NCBI GenBank assembly: GCA_037176845.1
Contig: JAYKXP010000003.1
Span: 310,001-374,000, forward strand
Length of the DNA stretch: 64,000 nucleotides
Direction: 5' to 3'
Origin: Paramarasmius palmivorus
Taxonomy: Eukaryota > Basidiomycota > Agaricomycetes > Agaricales > Marasmiaceae
The position numbers were made by a program, and so were the translations under genes. The notes under the pieces are model-generated. The model did not search any database, was not told where the DNA came from, and saw only the letters and a list, made by a program, of their open reading frames with translations. Within the stretch, counting starts at the first letter, position 1. Each line of letters starts with the position of its first letter. Below are positions 50,397 to 60,335 of this stretch, piece after piece.

Positions 50397-50867
50397 TCAT
50401 GGGAATGGGGAAGTTCTACTACGTCTACCTTTCACCACCCAAGAGAAGCCAAAGAAAACGACAAGACCAGCAAAAGTCACGAAAAAAGCATAGGTCAACA
50501 TCTTTTGAGCTGTCGACGAGAGGACGTATCCAATTAGAATTACTATCAAAACCATTGACAACAGTGTCCCCGCGCGTATGGGGAAATTGTACAGCGGTTC
50601 GATATTTGGGTTCGCCGGCAGAGTTCTCTTCACAACCTGGTCGAGAAATTTGAGAGATGAATGAATCCCTAAAAGGGCGAAGAAGGCAGAGGCGACGAGA
50701 ACGATTCTCGTTCCGGGAAGGGATTGCATAAAGTCCATGATGGGCTGGGGAGCAAAAAAGAAGAGACCGATGTCGATAGCAAGGATGAGAACCAAAACGG
50801 TGATTGATTTGATACATTGGCGCTTTAGAATATTTGCGTCATGAGTCGTCTCGACTGAGTTAATCAC
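50397..50867 (-). CDS. Small multi-pass membrane protein, unknown function
   Basis: An open exon of about 156 codons with four hydrophobic segments: SITVLVLILAIDIGLFFFAP, RIVLVASAFFALLGIHSSL, AGTLLSMVLIVILIGYVLSS and YAFFVTFAGLVVFFGFSWV. It has a short basic tail (KGRRSRTSPFP) before the stop at 50397. The 5' end of this frame has no ATG; the exon probably starts at an acceptor (CTTCAG or AACTCAG near 50855-50870), and the true first exon upstream was not identified. I recognise no family. The pattern of hydrophobic segments resembles the neighbouring gene at 51402-51852, so the two may be diverged duplicates. Confidence 0.5.
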   Translation of the reverse strand: MINSVETTHDANILKRQCIKSITVLVLILAIDIGLFFFAPQPIMDFMQSLPGTRIVLVASAFFALLGIHSSLKFLDQVVKRTLPANPNIEPLYNFPIRAGTLLSMVLIVILIGYVLSSTAQKMLTYAFFVTFAGLVVFFGFSWVVKGRRSRTSPFP

Positions 50868-51401
50868 TGAAGCTTTGGGATGAGAAGTGTTGTTGGGAAT
50901 GTAGAGTGTTGACTCACTGCTAGTACTGTGTTGTTAGCCTTTAGGCTAGCGCAATCCTGTCACGGTGTGAGTAGACCAAGTTCAAGTTGAGGAGTAGCCT
51001 TGGCAACTTGCAAGCCATCTTTGCTTTACGTAAAAACCACTCAACGCTGAGCACGCCACTACACTCATGCATTTGTACTCTGGTATCGACCATGTACATT
51101 TTTACTTAAATGTTACTGAATGTAACATCTCAAATATGTACCAATCGAGATTGAGGATGTCTCATTCTCCCTCTGCTGTGGCCTTGTTTCCGATCTTCTT
51201 TCGCACCTTCTTTGTTCTGGTGGGTTCCTCAGATATTGGCGTCAACCGAGCGTCAACGGTGCTAGCGATGATACATCGATAATGTTACAGACGAGGCAGA
51301 ACAGACAACGTTCTGAGAGTATAATACAGGGGTGTTGCGGTTGTTTTCAAATATGGGGGGTACGACCATGTGATAGTAGATGTGCGCTCAGAACTCAACA
51401 T
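50868..51401. other. Intergenic stretch, no gene recognised
   Basis: 534 bp. It may hold the missing first exon of the 50397 gene and its promoter. Short open frames on the plus strand (51067-51503) show no recognisable protein and no consistent splice partners. Confidence 0.35.
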
Positions 51402-51852
51402 TCAACTGCCAGGTCCGGAAAGAACCAAAGCCAAAGACACCATCGTCAATGTCCCTGCGCAAATAAAGATGACCCTCGAAACCCCAAACTTGACACACAA
51501 TGACAAATGCACCTTCCCGTCTTGATCCATATACGCAAATCCCACGAAGCCATACAGGATTACCTGACCAAGGATGGACAACATGGCGAGGCTTGAGAGG
51601 GAGAAGCTAGCCCAGACGAACCCTTGGGTGTACGAGGGTTGGGAATGGAGGTGTGGAAGCAGATAGAATGCGTGGATTAGGATGAGGATTATACTGATGA
51701 GGTTGGTGATGATCCATTCCTTAATTATTCGGACCCGAGTTTGGAAGAGTACTTCTAGGGCATTACGAGTGTAGTGAGCCTCTGCAAAGCTGAGTGGAAA
51801 TATTCTTACTGAGCCTGTCCTGGTTTGATTGATTTGTCTCAGGGGTGTTCAT
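51402..51852 (-). CDS. Small multi-pass membrane protein, unknown function
   Basis: The ATG at 51850-51852 gives MNTPETNQSNQDRL. An intron with donor GTAAGA and acceptor CCCTAG joins to KVLFQTRVRIIKEWIITNLI. Hydrophobic segments are NLISIILILIHAFYLLPHL, GFVWASFSLSSLAMLSILGQ extending through VILYGFVGF, and VIFICAGTLTMVSLALVLS. It ends SGPGS at 51402, giving about 130 residues. The start codon, splice sites and stop are coherent, so a real gene is likely. I know no named family for it. It lies 0.5 kb from another small membrane protein in the same orientation. Confidence 0.5.
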
Positions 51853-53063
51853 GATGGTAGAGTGTAGACCTGCGAAACGTCGAGAAAGGGGTCAAGTCGC
51901 TTACAATTTCAAATATAGAGGAAGCGACTCAGGCAACAGCAGCGATAATGCAAGAGTGTGGTGGGCGCGTCGTAGAGAGCTCGTCATTGCTAGATACCGC
52001 CACTAGTAGCTCGTTCGCTGAGTTTCTCTCGATTACTCTCGCCGGAACTCCTAGAGGTGGCGAGGTCACTTCGCCTGCGGAGGCTTCAGCTGGAGGGAGA
52101 GGTGAGGAAGAAAGCGACTCACAATGAGGTGTTTACTATGAAGATGCGGGCAGTTAAGGTGTAGTAGATATTGTGAAAGTGCGATGAAGGTGAGTTTTGC
52201 GCGTCGCGTTTCTTCAAAAAAAAAAAATAATGAGTTGGTGCGAAACACGTGGATGAAAACCGATCATTGCAGAATCGACTGGTGCAGGGAATTAGGCCTT
52301 TAGGACAGCGAGGGAGGTTTCAACAATGCCATTTAGTGACATTGTACGTTTTTGGTATGTACCATCTCCGTGAGCACACCATGAATGACAATGTGAAGTT
52401 TCTGGTTCCAATGAACGCGTAGTAAGAGGACGAGATTGTCAGGAAAATCGGACCTTAGCCTGAAATTAGAACTGGTTGAGCTGTTTTAATGCACACAATG
52501 AAGGAGGATAAGATACCGACTTGATCTCTTTACAACACTTATGGCCTTTGTTTACCGCCGTGTTTTCGGAGAGTACTAAATGAAGGAATTGAGAGAAGAG
52601 AGCTAAGTAACAATTATCGGTGTTCCTCCTTGGGAGGTCCTGGGAATGTTGTTGGCGCTCGCAGCAACCATGATTCTGTTAATCACTTGAATATAAGTGC
52701 TTGACTCGATGCGAAACAGGAACGCGAGCGAAAGGGACATACAGGCGTGAAGCGTGCACCACCATAGCATGATATGTGAGGCCAGGTTGACGAATAAGTA
52801 CGGGTGACGTAGCGTACGAGAGCTTGTGAAAAACAAGAGCAGCTTTGCAAGAGGAATGTCGCCGTCTCCTCATGCGCTAGGGGAACCCTGTTCAGGTAGA
52901 TATAAGTTTATCTTAGACTATTTGTTGTACACTATGATACTGGTACTAACGATACAATGGGGGTTCGCAAATCCTATATGTCGATGGGATCCAGCCATCT
53001 TCCTACTCGTAGCATAATCATGACTCGTGAATGCAGCACTCAACCAACTTCAACGACCAACGA
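51853..53063. other. 1.2-kb stretch without a supported gene
   Basis: Contains a 12-base A run near 52215, a minus-strand open frame at 52603-52836 with one hydrophobic segment (YLFVNLASHIMLWWCTLHAC) and no clear start or partner exons, and copy 2 of the 73-bp repeat at 52924-52997. The hydrophobic frame could be a decayed relative of the two membrane-protein genes to its left, but this is a guess. Confidence 0.4.
52924..52997. repeat. Dispersed 73-bp repeat, copy 2
   Basis: Direct copy of 50145-50217 with a few substitutions (for example CCCGG/ACTGG and GAAGTCG/GGGGTTCG) and one length difference. It lies about 70 bp 3' of the stop codon of the secreted-protein gene at 53064-54791. Confidence 0.85.
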
Positions 53064-54791
53064 CTAGTTACGTCCGTTATTGTTGTTGTTGTTGTTGCCG
53101 TTGTTATTCCCATTACGATTGCCATTGTTGTTGTTGTTCCCATTGCCGTTGTTGTTGTTGTTATTTCCATTGCCATTATCGTTGTTAGCATCGTTGGAAA
53201 CTTCAAACTAAATCCCCAGTCAGCCTCGCTCGAAACGTCACAAAGAACAGACGTACATAGACAACATCATCAAGAGAACCATGCTGAGCAATAGGAACAA
53301 GCAGCGGCTGATGGTTCGCAGCAGTATTGATCGATGAAAGCTTATAAAAGCCTTCGGGGAGACCCTTGGTCACCTCTGCAGACAAAACACCGTTTTGCGC
53401 TTTATCGTTCAAACCCTGCACAATAGCAGTGAGTCAAAGGATGCAGATGACGCGTAGAGCAGAAAGACATACCACAAAGAACGCAAACTCATTCGCATCA
53501 AGCACATCCGTCGAATCATACGACTGGATCTTCTGAATGACGATATGCGAATGGCCCTGAACGACACCGTTATCGTTGAGCTGCTGAGGAGCAGAGAAGT
53601 AGTTGTTCTTGGCGTTGACGAAGAAACCAGTGTCGAGGTTTTTGATCTTCATACGAACGGTGAAGGCTTGGTTTGGTTTGACTTTTTGGAAGTTCTTTGG
53701 GGATTGGAATTTGGATGCAGGCATGTTTTGGGTCGAGGGGATGAGACCCATGGGTGCTGGGTTGCAGGAACCGCTTTGGATCTGTTTTCCATCTGTGGTG
53801 GTATGTTAGAAGACGTAGAGGACGAAAGAGATGGAATACGAACTCGTGATGGGGAATTGGTTGAAATCACTGCAGAAGTTGATAAAGTTGTTCGAGGACG
53901 TCAAGGAGGGGGTGGCTTTGTCGTCACTATCGGTGCCATCGTTATTAAAATCCGATGCAATTACTGAAGGGTCAAGACATTGCTGGCTGTTGTTGTTGTT
54001 GCTGTTGTTGCCATTGTTCTGACCGTTGTTGCCGTTGTTCTGGCCGTCGTTGCCATTATTTTGACCATTGTTGCCGTTGTTCTGGCCGTTATTGCCATTG
54101 TTCTGACCGTTATTGCCATTGTTCTGACCGTTATTGCCATTGCCGTTGTTGTTATTGCCGTTGCCGCTGTTGTTATTGCCGTTGCCGCTGTTGTTATTGT
54201 TGTTCGACGAACGATCCCCGGACCCTCGATTGCCAGCTGCTCTGTCGCCTGCAGATCCAGTGTTGCCGTTGCCATTGTCGTTCTGGTTATCACCAGCATT
54301 GCCAGAGTTATTGTTGTTATTGTCGTTGTTACTCTGCGAGTTTCCATTCCCACTTGCCGAGCCAGTCTATGCAATCGATGAGGACAAGCACACGACTACT
54401 TTGACTGAAGACTCACCGCAGCAGCAATCCTCGCATCCCGATCTTCCTTTGTCGTACAAGTTATACTCGTCCCAGCCGAATTGACAAGAGGGAGCGCGGC
54501 ACAGATATTCGCTGATCCACAGGATTGCAAAACAAACTTGTCATTGACACATTGCGCAAACTGATTGTTGACGCAAGCGTTCTCGCCTGTCTTGCAGGGT
54601 GAATCTGGGGTGAGAGATGCGAATTTATCACTGAGACGCGTCGATGAGTACACAAGACGGATTGAAAGACAGCATTGTACTCACTTGAGCGCCATAGCAT
54701 CGAGTCCATTCTGCTTTACGTCGACATTAGCACGTAGAGTAGGTCGTGCAGAGACGGATAGAGCGAGAGCAAGAGTAATGAAAGTGAACAT
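53064..54791 (-). CDS. Secreted protein with Cys-rich (CBM19-like) domain and Asn/Gly repeats
   Basis: The ATG at 54789-54791 opens a signal peptide (MFTFITLALALSVSA). A Cys-rich domain follows, CKTGENACVNNQFAQCVNDK through SCGSANICAALPLVNSAGTS to ITC, resembling chitin-binding CBM19 modules. Then comes a long Asn/Gly/Gln/Ser low-complexity linker with a 7-residue repeat (NGQNNGN) coded by 21-bp units at about 54010-54200. The main conserved domain reads NFINFCSDF and TNGKQIQSGSCNPAPMGLIP. It continues QNMPASKFQSPKNFQKVKPN, FVNAKNNYFSAPQQLNDNGV, QGHSHIVIQKI and INTAANHQPLLVPIAQHGSL. Basidiomycete relatives are often mislabelled ribosomal protein S17. After a last intron a second Asn/Gly tail ends at 53064. 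Probably extracellular or wall-associated; no catalytic motif was seen. Confidence 0.75.
54010..54200. repeat. 21-bp coding tandem repeat (Asn/Gly/Gln)
   Basis: About eight imperfect 21-bp units; on the plus strand the core reads TTGCCATTGTTCTGACCGTTA. They lie within the linker of the secreted protein and keep its frame. A related trinucleotide-like tract (TTGTTGTTG/CCGTTG) flanks it, and a second one lies at 53080-53185. Confidence 0.85.
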
Positions 54792-55201
54792 CGTGAAACG
54801 TGAAATGAATGAGCGTAAGTTGACACCAGGTCAAGGAATTGGGAAGGACAAGGAAGAGCGGGCACTCGGAGGTTCTGCTTTTATAGCTCTTGGCGTAGCA
54901 TGCGGCATTTCTTTCGAACAATGGAGACAAAAATGATCCTTTTGTAAAGAACAATGAAGAAGCGGAGTTATTGCTCCAAATTGACTCAGTGTTCAAACAG
55001 CAACAAGCAACCCGACCAGCGCTTAGACCGGGCGCTTAGGAAACAAAGAGGCATTTGCGCGCCACCAGTTCACCGTCAATGGAGAGTTTCTTACGCAGAG
55101 TGGGGCGAACCAGAATACTTATCTCCTTGGAATATATTTCTGTGAAAGTTTTCCCGAAGCAAGGGAACGTAGCCAACGTCGAATGAGCTGTATTGCAAAG
55201 C
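54792..55201. other. Promoter region of the secreted-protein gene and 3' region of BCD1
   Basis: 410 bp. Besides the TATA box at 54888-54895 nothing else was recognised. No coding sequence is supported. Confidence 0.4.
54888..54895 (-). promoter_or_regulatory. TATA box of the secreted-protein gene
   Basis: TATAAAAG on the minus strand, 97 bp upstream of the ATG at 54791. Its position and sequence fit a core promoter of an inducible, highly expressed gene. Confidence 0.55.
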
Positions 55202-56634
55202 CTACGTCTCCTCGTCACTAACTCCCCAATCTAGTTCATCGTCCTCTCCGCCATCATTCTTTGCAGCTTGCTTTATGAGCTGCATCAGCACCTCGGGTGA
55301 TATATCTTGGTTCACCTCTTCATCCTCATCCTCGTCTGCAGATCCTTCATCAAGGACTTGCTGCCCTGAATCTACCTCCGAATCCGATGAAGACTCATAA
55401 TTGAGCATGCCCAACCCGGTCTTCTTTTCCCCTTCCTCCTGCGCGTCCGAATCGGACCCATAATCTCCCAACAACCCCCTAATTGCATCAGGCTTTAACT
55501 TTCTTCTCTTCGCAGGCCGAACTCGCGTCGCTGTCGCTTCCTCCGTATGGTCTTCCAGCACACCTGTATTCGGATCCACCACCACTCCGTCAAACTCGTC
55601 CCCGTGAAAGACCTCGATAGTAGGAAACTCGACAAATCGACATCGACAGTTCGATAGCGAGGTCAAGAGCGGGATCGTCGGATCTAGACGATGGAAGTAT
55701 TTTGTTGTGGCTTTTCGTTTGGTTGGCAGGGATGCTGGAGCGTTGAAAGGAAATGGTTGTGGTGGATATGCGACAGGAGGAGTGTAGGTCGAGGAAGATG
55801 GAAGAGGTGCTTCGGTCGGGATAAGGCATACGATGTCGTCCTCGGTATAAGCATCCTCTGATAACCAGTCGAATGAAATCTCCTTCTCCTTGCCTTTGCC
55901 TTTCTTCTTCCTGTGGCTTGATATAGAGTTGTGTATAAGCTCAATAAGAGGACTAGACACTGAATTATTATGTGCCAAAACAACCAACGATTCCGGTTGC
56001 GGATCCACATTTTTTGGAGGATGAAACTTGAACTCTATCGAGAGAAACGCTTGTTGATTAGGATGATTTCTATAACAATGTCAATTCACTATCCACATTG
56101 CCCATTAAAGAGAGAACATACCCTCGAAAACTACTCATATTCCTCGCTTTTCTCTCCATCCCAGCTGGTAAACTCTCCATATGTATCCCATGGGTCGCAA
56201 GGAACTCTACGAGCTTTTCCCTACCTCCCCTATTCGCCCCAGCACCTCTACCTCTACCACGTACACCTCTCTTATGAAAACTCTGCGACTGAACTGCATG
56301 CGACGGCTGATACCCGCCCTTGACAATTTCCGTTCCCCATTCTTTGGCGCGTCGACCAACATCCTCGAGGTAGACATAGTCATTCATAAGGCTCATATAG
56401 CCGTAATTATTCATCGGCGTGTACCTGGTAGGATCTACAGAATCATCAGTTAACACATTCGGTCCTGAACGAGTGTAGAGACTTACCTCTGACACCACTA
56501 CACCCTTGACCTTCCTTATGTTTCTTGGAGCACGGAGCAGAGCATGTTCTTATACTGCATCGAGGACACGTATATTTCGGTGGATTTTGAGAGCATATCG
56601 AGCAAAGAACCGTGGTGGAGGTCGAAGCAGACAT
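55202..56634 (-). CDS. BCD1: Box C/D snoRNP assembly factor Bcd1 (zf-HIT)
   Basis: Nuclear protein needed for stable box C/D snoRNAs. The ATG at 56632-56634 opens MSASTSTTVLCSICSQNPPK and YTCPRCSIRTCSAPCSKKHK, a complete HIT-type zinc finger with its Cys/His ligands. After an intron come PTRYTPMNNYGYMSLMNDYV and YLEDVGRRAKEWGTEI, then an RG-rich patch (RGVRGRGRGAGANRGG) and KLVEFLATHGIHMESLPAG. Exon 3 reads FKFHPPKNVDPQPESLVVLA after an intron and continues with a basic/acidic region. It ends in an acidic tail, DDELDWGVSDEET, at 55202. Length of about 440 residues and the zf-HIT-plus-helical arrangement match fungal Bcd1. Confidence 0.9.
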
Positions 56635-57124
56635 TGAAAAAATTTAGACGCTCAAAGTCCAAAGAGGCAGGCGCCCAAGGCATCATAAAAAGCAGCAAGA
56701 ACAGTTTGACTTCTTCTATCTATTCTATCTGACACTATACTACTAGTACATTGGCATTTTCTTGTCCGTATAGAATGAAAGAAAGAGGGAGAGGATAAGA
56801 TGAGCATGCAAAACTATACTACGAGATTAAGGATAAAAAAGTCATGGGTATGTACAATAAATCAGAGGATGAAGTATAAAGATCGTAGGTTCAATTAACG
56901 AGTGAGATATGCATCACCAATCATGAGATGGAGATGTAGACGGAGATGATAGCAATCAGAAAGACCGAGGAACGAGGAGCGCAATAAATAAGACAATAAC
57001 ACAAAAGCGAAAACAGACCAGTCCGCTTCCAACTAGCAGCAACCATCCGCAAAAGACAACAAGCACCGCAACGAACGAAGGGTAACGGAACGCGAACCAA
57101 ATAAAGAGGAAAACATTCACCTCT
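56635..57124. other. Intergenic stretch upstream of BCD1
   Basis: 490 bp between two minus-strand genes: promoter of BCD1 and 3' UTR of the next gene. No gene or RNA is supported; the open frame at 56956-57474 is in a shadow frame of the neighbouring exon and its 3' region. Confidence 0.4.
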
Positions 57125-60100
57125 TCAATCCCTTCTAACACACCCATTCTTCTCATCATCCAAATACTGCCCAATAGCCAACATATCCTGCCCAGTTCTA
57201 CGCAAATAACCAGCCAACACATCTCTCTCCACATGAGGCAACAAATCCGACAGTTTATTAACCTGCGCAACAAACGCCGGATCGTCCTGTTGAGCCGGTG
57301 ACCGTCCTTGAGTTTGAGTAGAAGAAGCAGAATGAGCACTCTCCGAAGGGATATTATATAACGAAGGTCTCTTCGCCAACATCGTACTCTGTCTCGAACT
57401 CGCAGGTGAATCCGACATTGACCCAGAAGTGAACGCTCTCGATGATCGATTAGGCGGGGCTCTCGGTCCTCCAACTATACTCGCAAGAGACTTGTTCACC
57501 GATAACGGCGTCGCACTTGGGGGCGCAGATGCAGATCCTGGCGGGGGCTTTGTTAACCTCCCACTACCACTACTTCCAGAAGCTCCACCACCACGATCTC
57601 GTTTGCTAACACTCGTTCGTCTTCCTAATGTAGCAAAGAAACCGCCTTTACTTGGGGTTTGCTTTGAAGGGCTGCTACCACCGCTGGCGTGACCACCTCC
57701 ACTCAATAGACTGGCAAAACTGCCGGATGTGGTCGATTTCGGTGGATTGGCACGTTGGCCGGCAAGTGATGGGTATGGCAGAGCTGGTGGTCCTCTTGGA
57801 GGTGTGACATCCACTGGATCTCGAATAGTAAGATCCGTAGCCAACGACGCGTCAGGTCGACGAGGGAACGTCACTTCAGACATTGTAGACCCATGGGAAA
57901 TCTTTCTCGGTGTCTCTGACGTCGATATCACCGATACACTCGAAGTTGGACCTGCAAGTGTATTTAGCACCCAACCAAACCAACGTAAAAAAACGAACAC
58001 ATACCATGTATCTTTGCCTCAAAAAGCCAATCCCCAAGCCCACAATCATACAAATACAATTCATTGATCTTCTTCGCGTAAATCATGCATCTTTCCGATG
58101 CACTTCTCGTCGTATAAACTTCATGACAAAACAACGCAGCCGGAGCCGGATCCCTAATCCTCCTATGCGCATGGGGTTGTATAACCTTATACGGCGACTC
58201 AGGCGGAGGCGTCATCGGCGGAGGCGACGGACTAGGTGTCGGCGAAAACGACAACACGGCATCATTCGGTAAAGGTGGCAACGTCGAACTCGTCGAACCA
58301 TTCCTCGAATGTGACAAGGATCGTCGACCACCTATTGATGGTGAACGGCTGATAGATCCGTTTAGAGAAAGTCGCTTTAACCCATGGGTGAAACTGTTTC
58401 TGAAACTCTTGGGTGGCGGGCTGGGTGTGGGATCCCGGGAGTGTGAGTCTAATGAATGGCGGCGGTTGTCTGGTGGAGTTTTTGGGAGACCGGAATTTGG
58501 AGTTGCGGGAGGAAGGGTTACCCAGTCGTCATCTTCTGTGATGGGAAGTCCGCTGATGGCGCTGGGTGCAAGACTGTGATTCCGAGGTGGCGGTTTGACG
58601 AGAATTCGTTCCGGTGATGCTGATATTGGCATGTCATGCTGTTTCAGTGTCCGTTTTGGGAATAGGTATAGGCACTGAGGCGGATTCAGAGGTTGATAAT
58701 GATGGAGAGGAAGACAGTATCGTTGATGGTGCAAAGGCACCTTCGCGTTTGTGGACAGATATTGTCACTTCCTTGGGCTGCATCTGCGACGTTGGTGGAG
58801 ACTCGAGATTGATTGGCGACGGAACGTCTGGGCTGTATAAAGGAAGCGAGATCAGTACGGCTCATCGCCACGTAGCGATGATTTCAATGCTTACCTTGAG
58901 GTTGAGGCGGGAGCTGTGTCATCCACTGATGGTATTGATCGCGTCAGGTCTGTTTGAGAAGAATTCGGTGACTTTGTAGATTTTCGTGAGAGTGCCGCGT
59001 TGACAGATGGAGGTAACTGCAGCGACTGCTTCAGCTGATCCCTACGTGTTGGAGATGGTGATCGTAGACGTGGTGGTCTTGGAGGAGGTGGTGATGCGGC
59101 GTCGATGTTGAATGAAGCCCGGGGTGGTGGTGGGAGAGGGCCAGCTGTCGAATGTATACCTGTAAGCACAAGGATTGATTAATGTTACTGTCAAAAACCA
59201 TTCAAGAGAAAAAAGTTGGTACCTGGCTGGTAATGTAAATAAGATGACGGTACTTCGGGCATGAACACGGTCGTGGGTGAATTTGGTACAACATTTATTT
59301 GAGGTGCAGGGGTTAAAGTTCCTTTTGGTCGTGATAATGAGGGTGCCGACTGCGGTATTTCGTTAGAGGCAAGCTTGACAACCACTGGGCTAGCAACGGG
59401 GATATCGATGCTTTTCTCATCCCCGATGTCAGGTGTGATGATGCTTTGGCCAGTAGACCGACGTTTCATGGGTGGTAATGCGGGGGATGATAGTTCCTTT
59501 TGAGGGGATGAGGACGAAGGGGTGTATGGAGAAGGGGAGCGAGATTGTGGGTGTATAAATACAGGCGGTTGCAGCGCCTTTTCGTCAAGAGGCTCCAACT
59601 TTGTAGTCTCAACGAGCAAAGGAGCGCGTTGTGTTCCTACGATGCCAACATCGCGGGGTGATGACTTGTTGTTGGAGGTGATGGCTTCCGACGCCGATCT
59701 TTGATGGCCATGGGCCTTTGAGTCGACGTCGCGACGCTCGTCAGAGCTTGCTGAACGTGAGAATGAGTTGGATGAAGATGAATGTGTGTTGTTAGTGGTG
59801 TTGGTATCGACGGGTGCTGTAGATGGTGGTGTGAGGTGTGTGTAGGTGGCAGGCGCAGCATCTGGGGGAGCAACCAAAGCCAAACTGCCCAACGAAGCTT
59901 CAACTCCTCGTCGTGAACGTAGATTATCGTTATTCATGCCAGTCGTTTTCTTGGTTGTTATCGTGGATGTGGGTTCCATTTCAACTATAGCCAGTCTTCT
60001 TCTGTCCGCTGCACCTCTTGAAGGTATACTTGTCCTGCGAACTGGGGTTGTTCCGTCGTCCTTGTTTGAATAGTCGCTGGCGGTATCACCGCTAGCAGAA

Positions 60101-60335
60101 TAATCTGAAGATGATGTCGAGCCAGTTGATTGTTTCCTATGGGCCAAAGGCCTTGAGGAAGAAGAAGGCTTGTCTGCCAGGGGAGAGTGGTAGTATGATA
60201 GCAACTGGTCAGTGTCGTGTTTTGTGAGAGGTGGACGGGACTTGCGACGGGCTATTAGAAAAGGGGGGATTAGATATATGCAGGCTTATAAGAAGAAGGA
60301 TTGATATACATACACGTCGCTGTGTGGGAGTCCAT
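57125..60335 (-). CDS. Long disordered protein with C-terminal CUE-like domain
   Basis: The ATG at 60333-60335 gives MDSHTAT. A first intron joins to RRKSRPPLTKHDTDQLLSYY. The large second exon (to about 59220) is Ser/Pro/Thr-rich. Later exons add GIHSTAGPLPPPPRASFNID and Pro-rich sequence, then ISGLPITEDDDWVTLPPATP. A conserved block follows: RRIRDPAPAALFCHEVYTTR, CMIYAKKINELYLYDCGLGD and WLFEAKIHG. The last exon ends with QVNKLSDLLPHVERDVLAGY and LRRTGQDMLAIGQYLDDEKN, which fits a CUE-like ubiquitin-binding helix bundle, stop at 57125. About 1,000 residues. The reading frame changes near 58640-58660; either a very short intron or a GTGACA donor near 58770 must be used, so that junction is uncertain. 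No known function. Confidence 0.65.

Noticed and set aside
52205..52230. A12 run as the tail of a retroposed cDNA
   Set aside because: No coding remnant or target-site duplication was seen next to it; a simple homopolymer is more likely.
53545..54484. Plus-strand open frames, including Val/Ile- and Leu/Pro-rich low-complexity products
   Set aside because: They are mirrors of the secreted-protein gene and its Asn/Gly repeats. The apparent hydrophobicity comes from reverse-complemented AAC/GGC codons.
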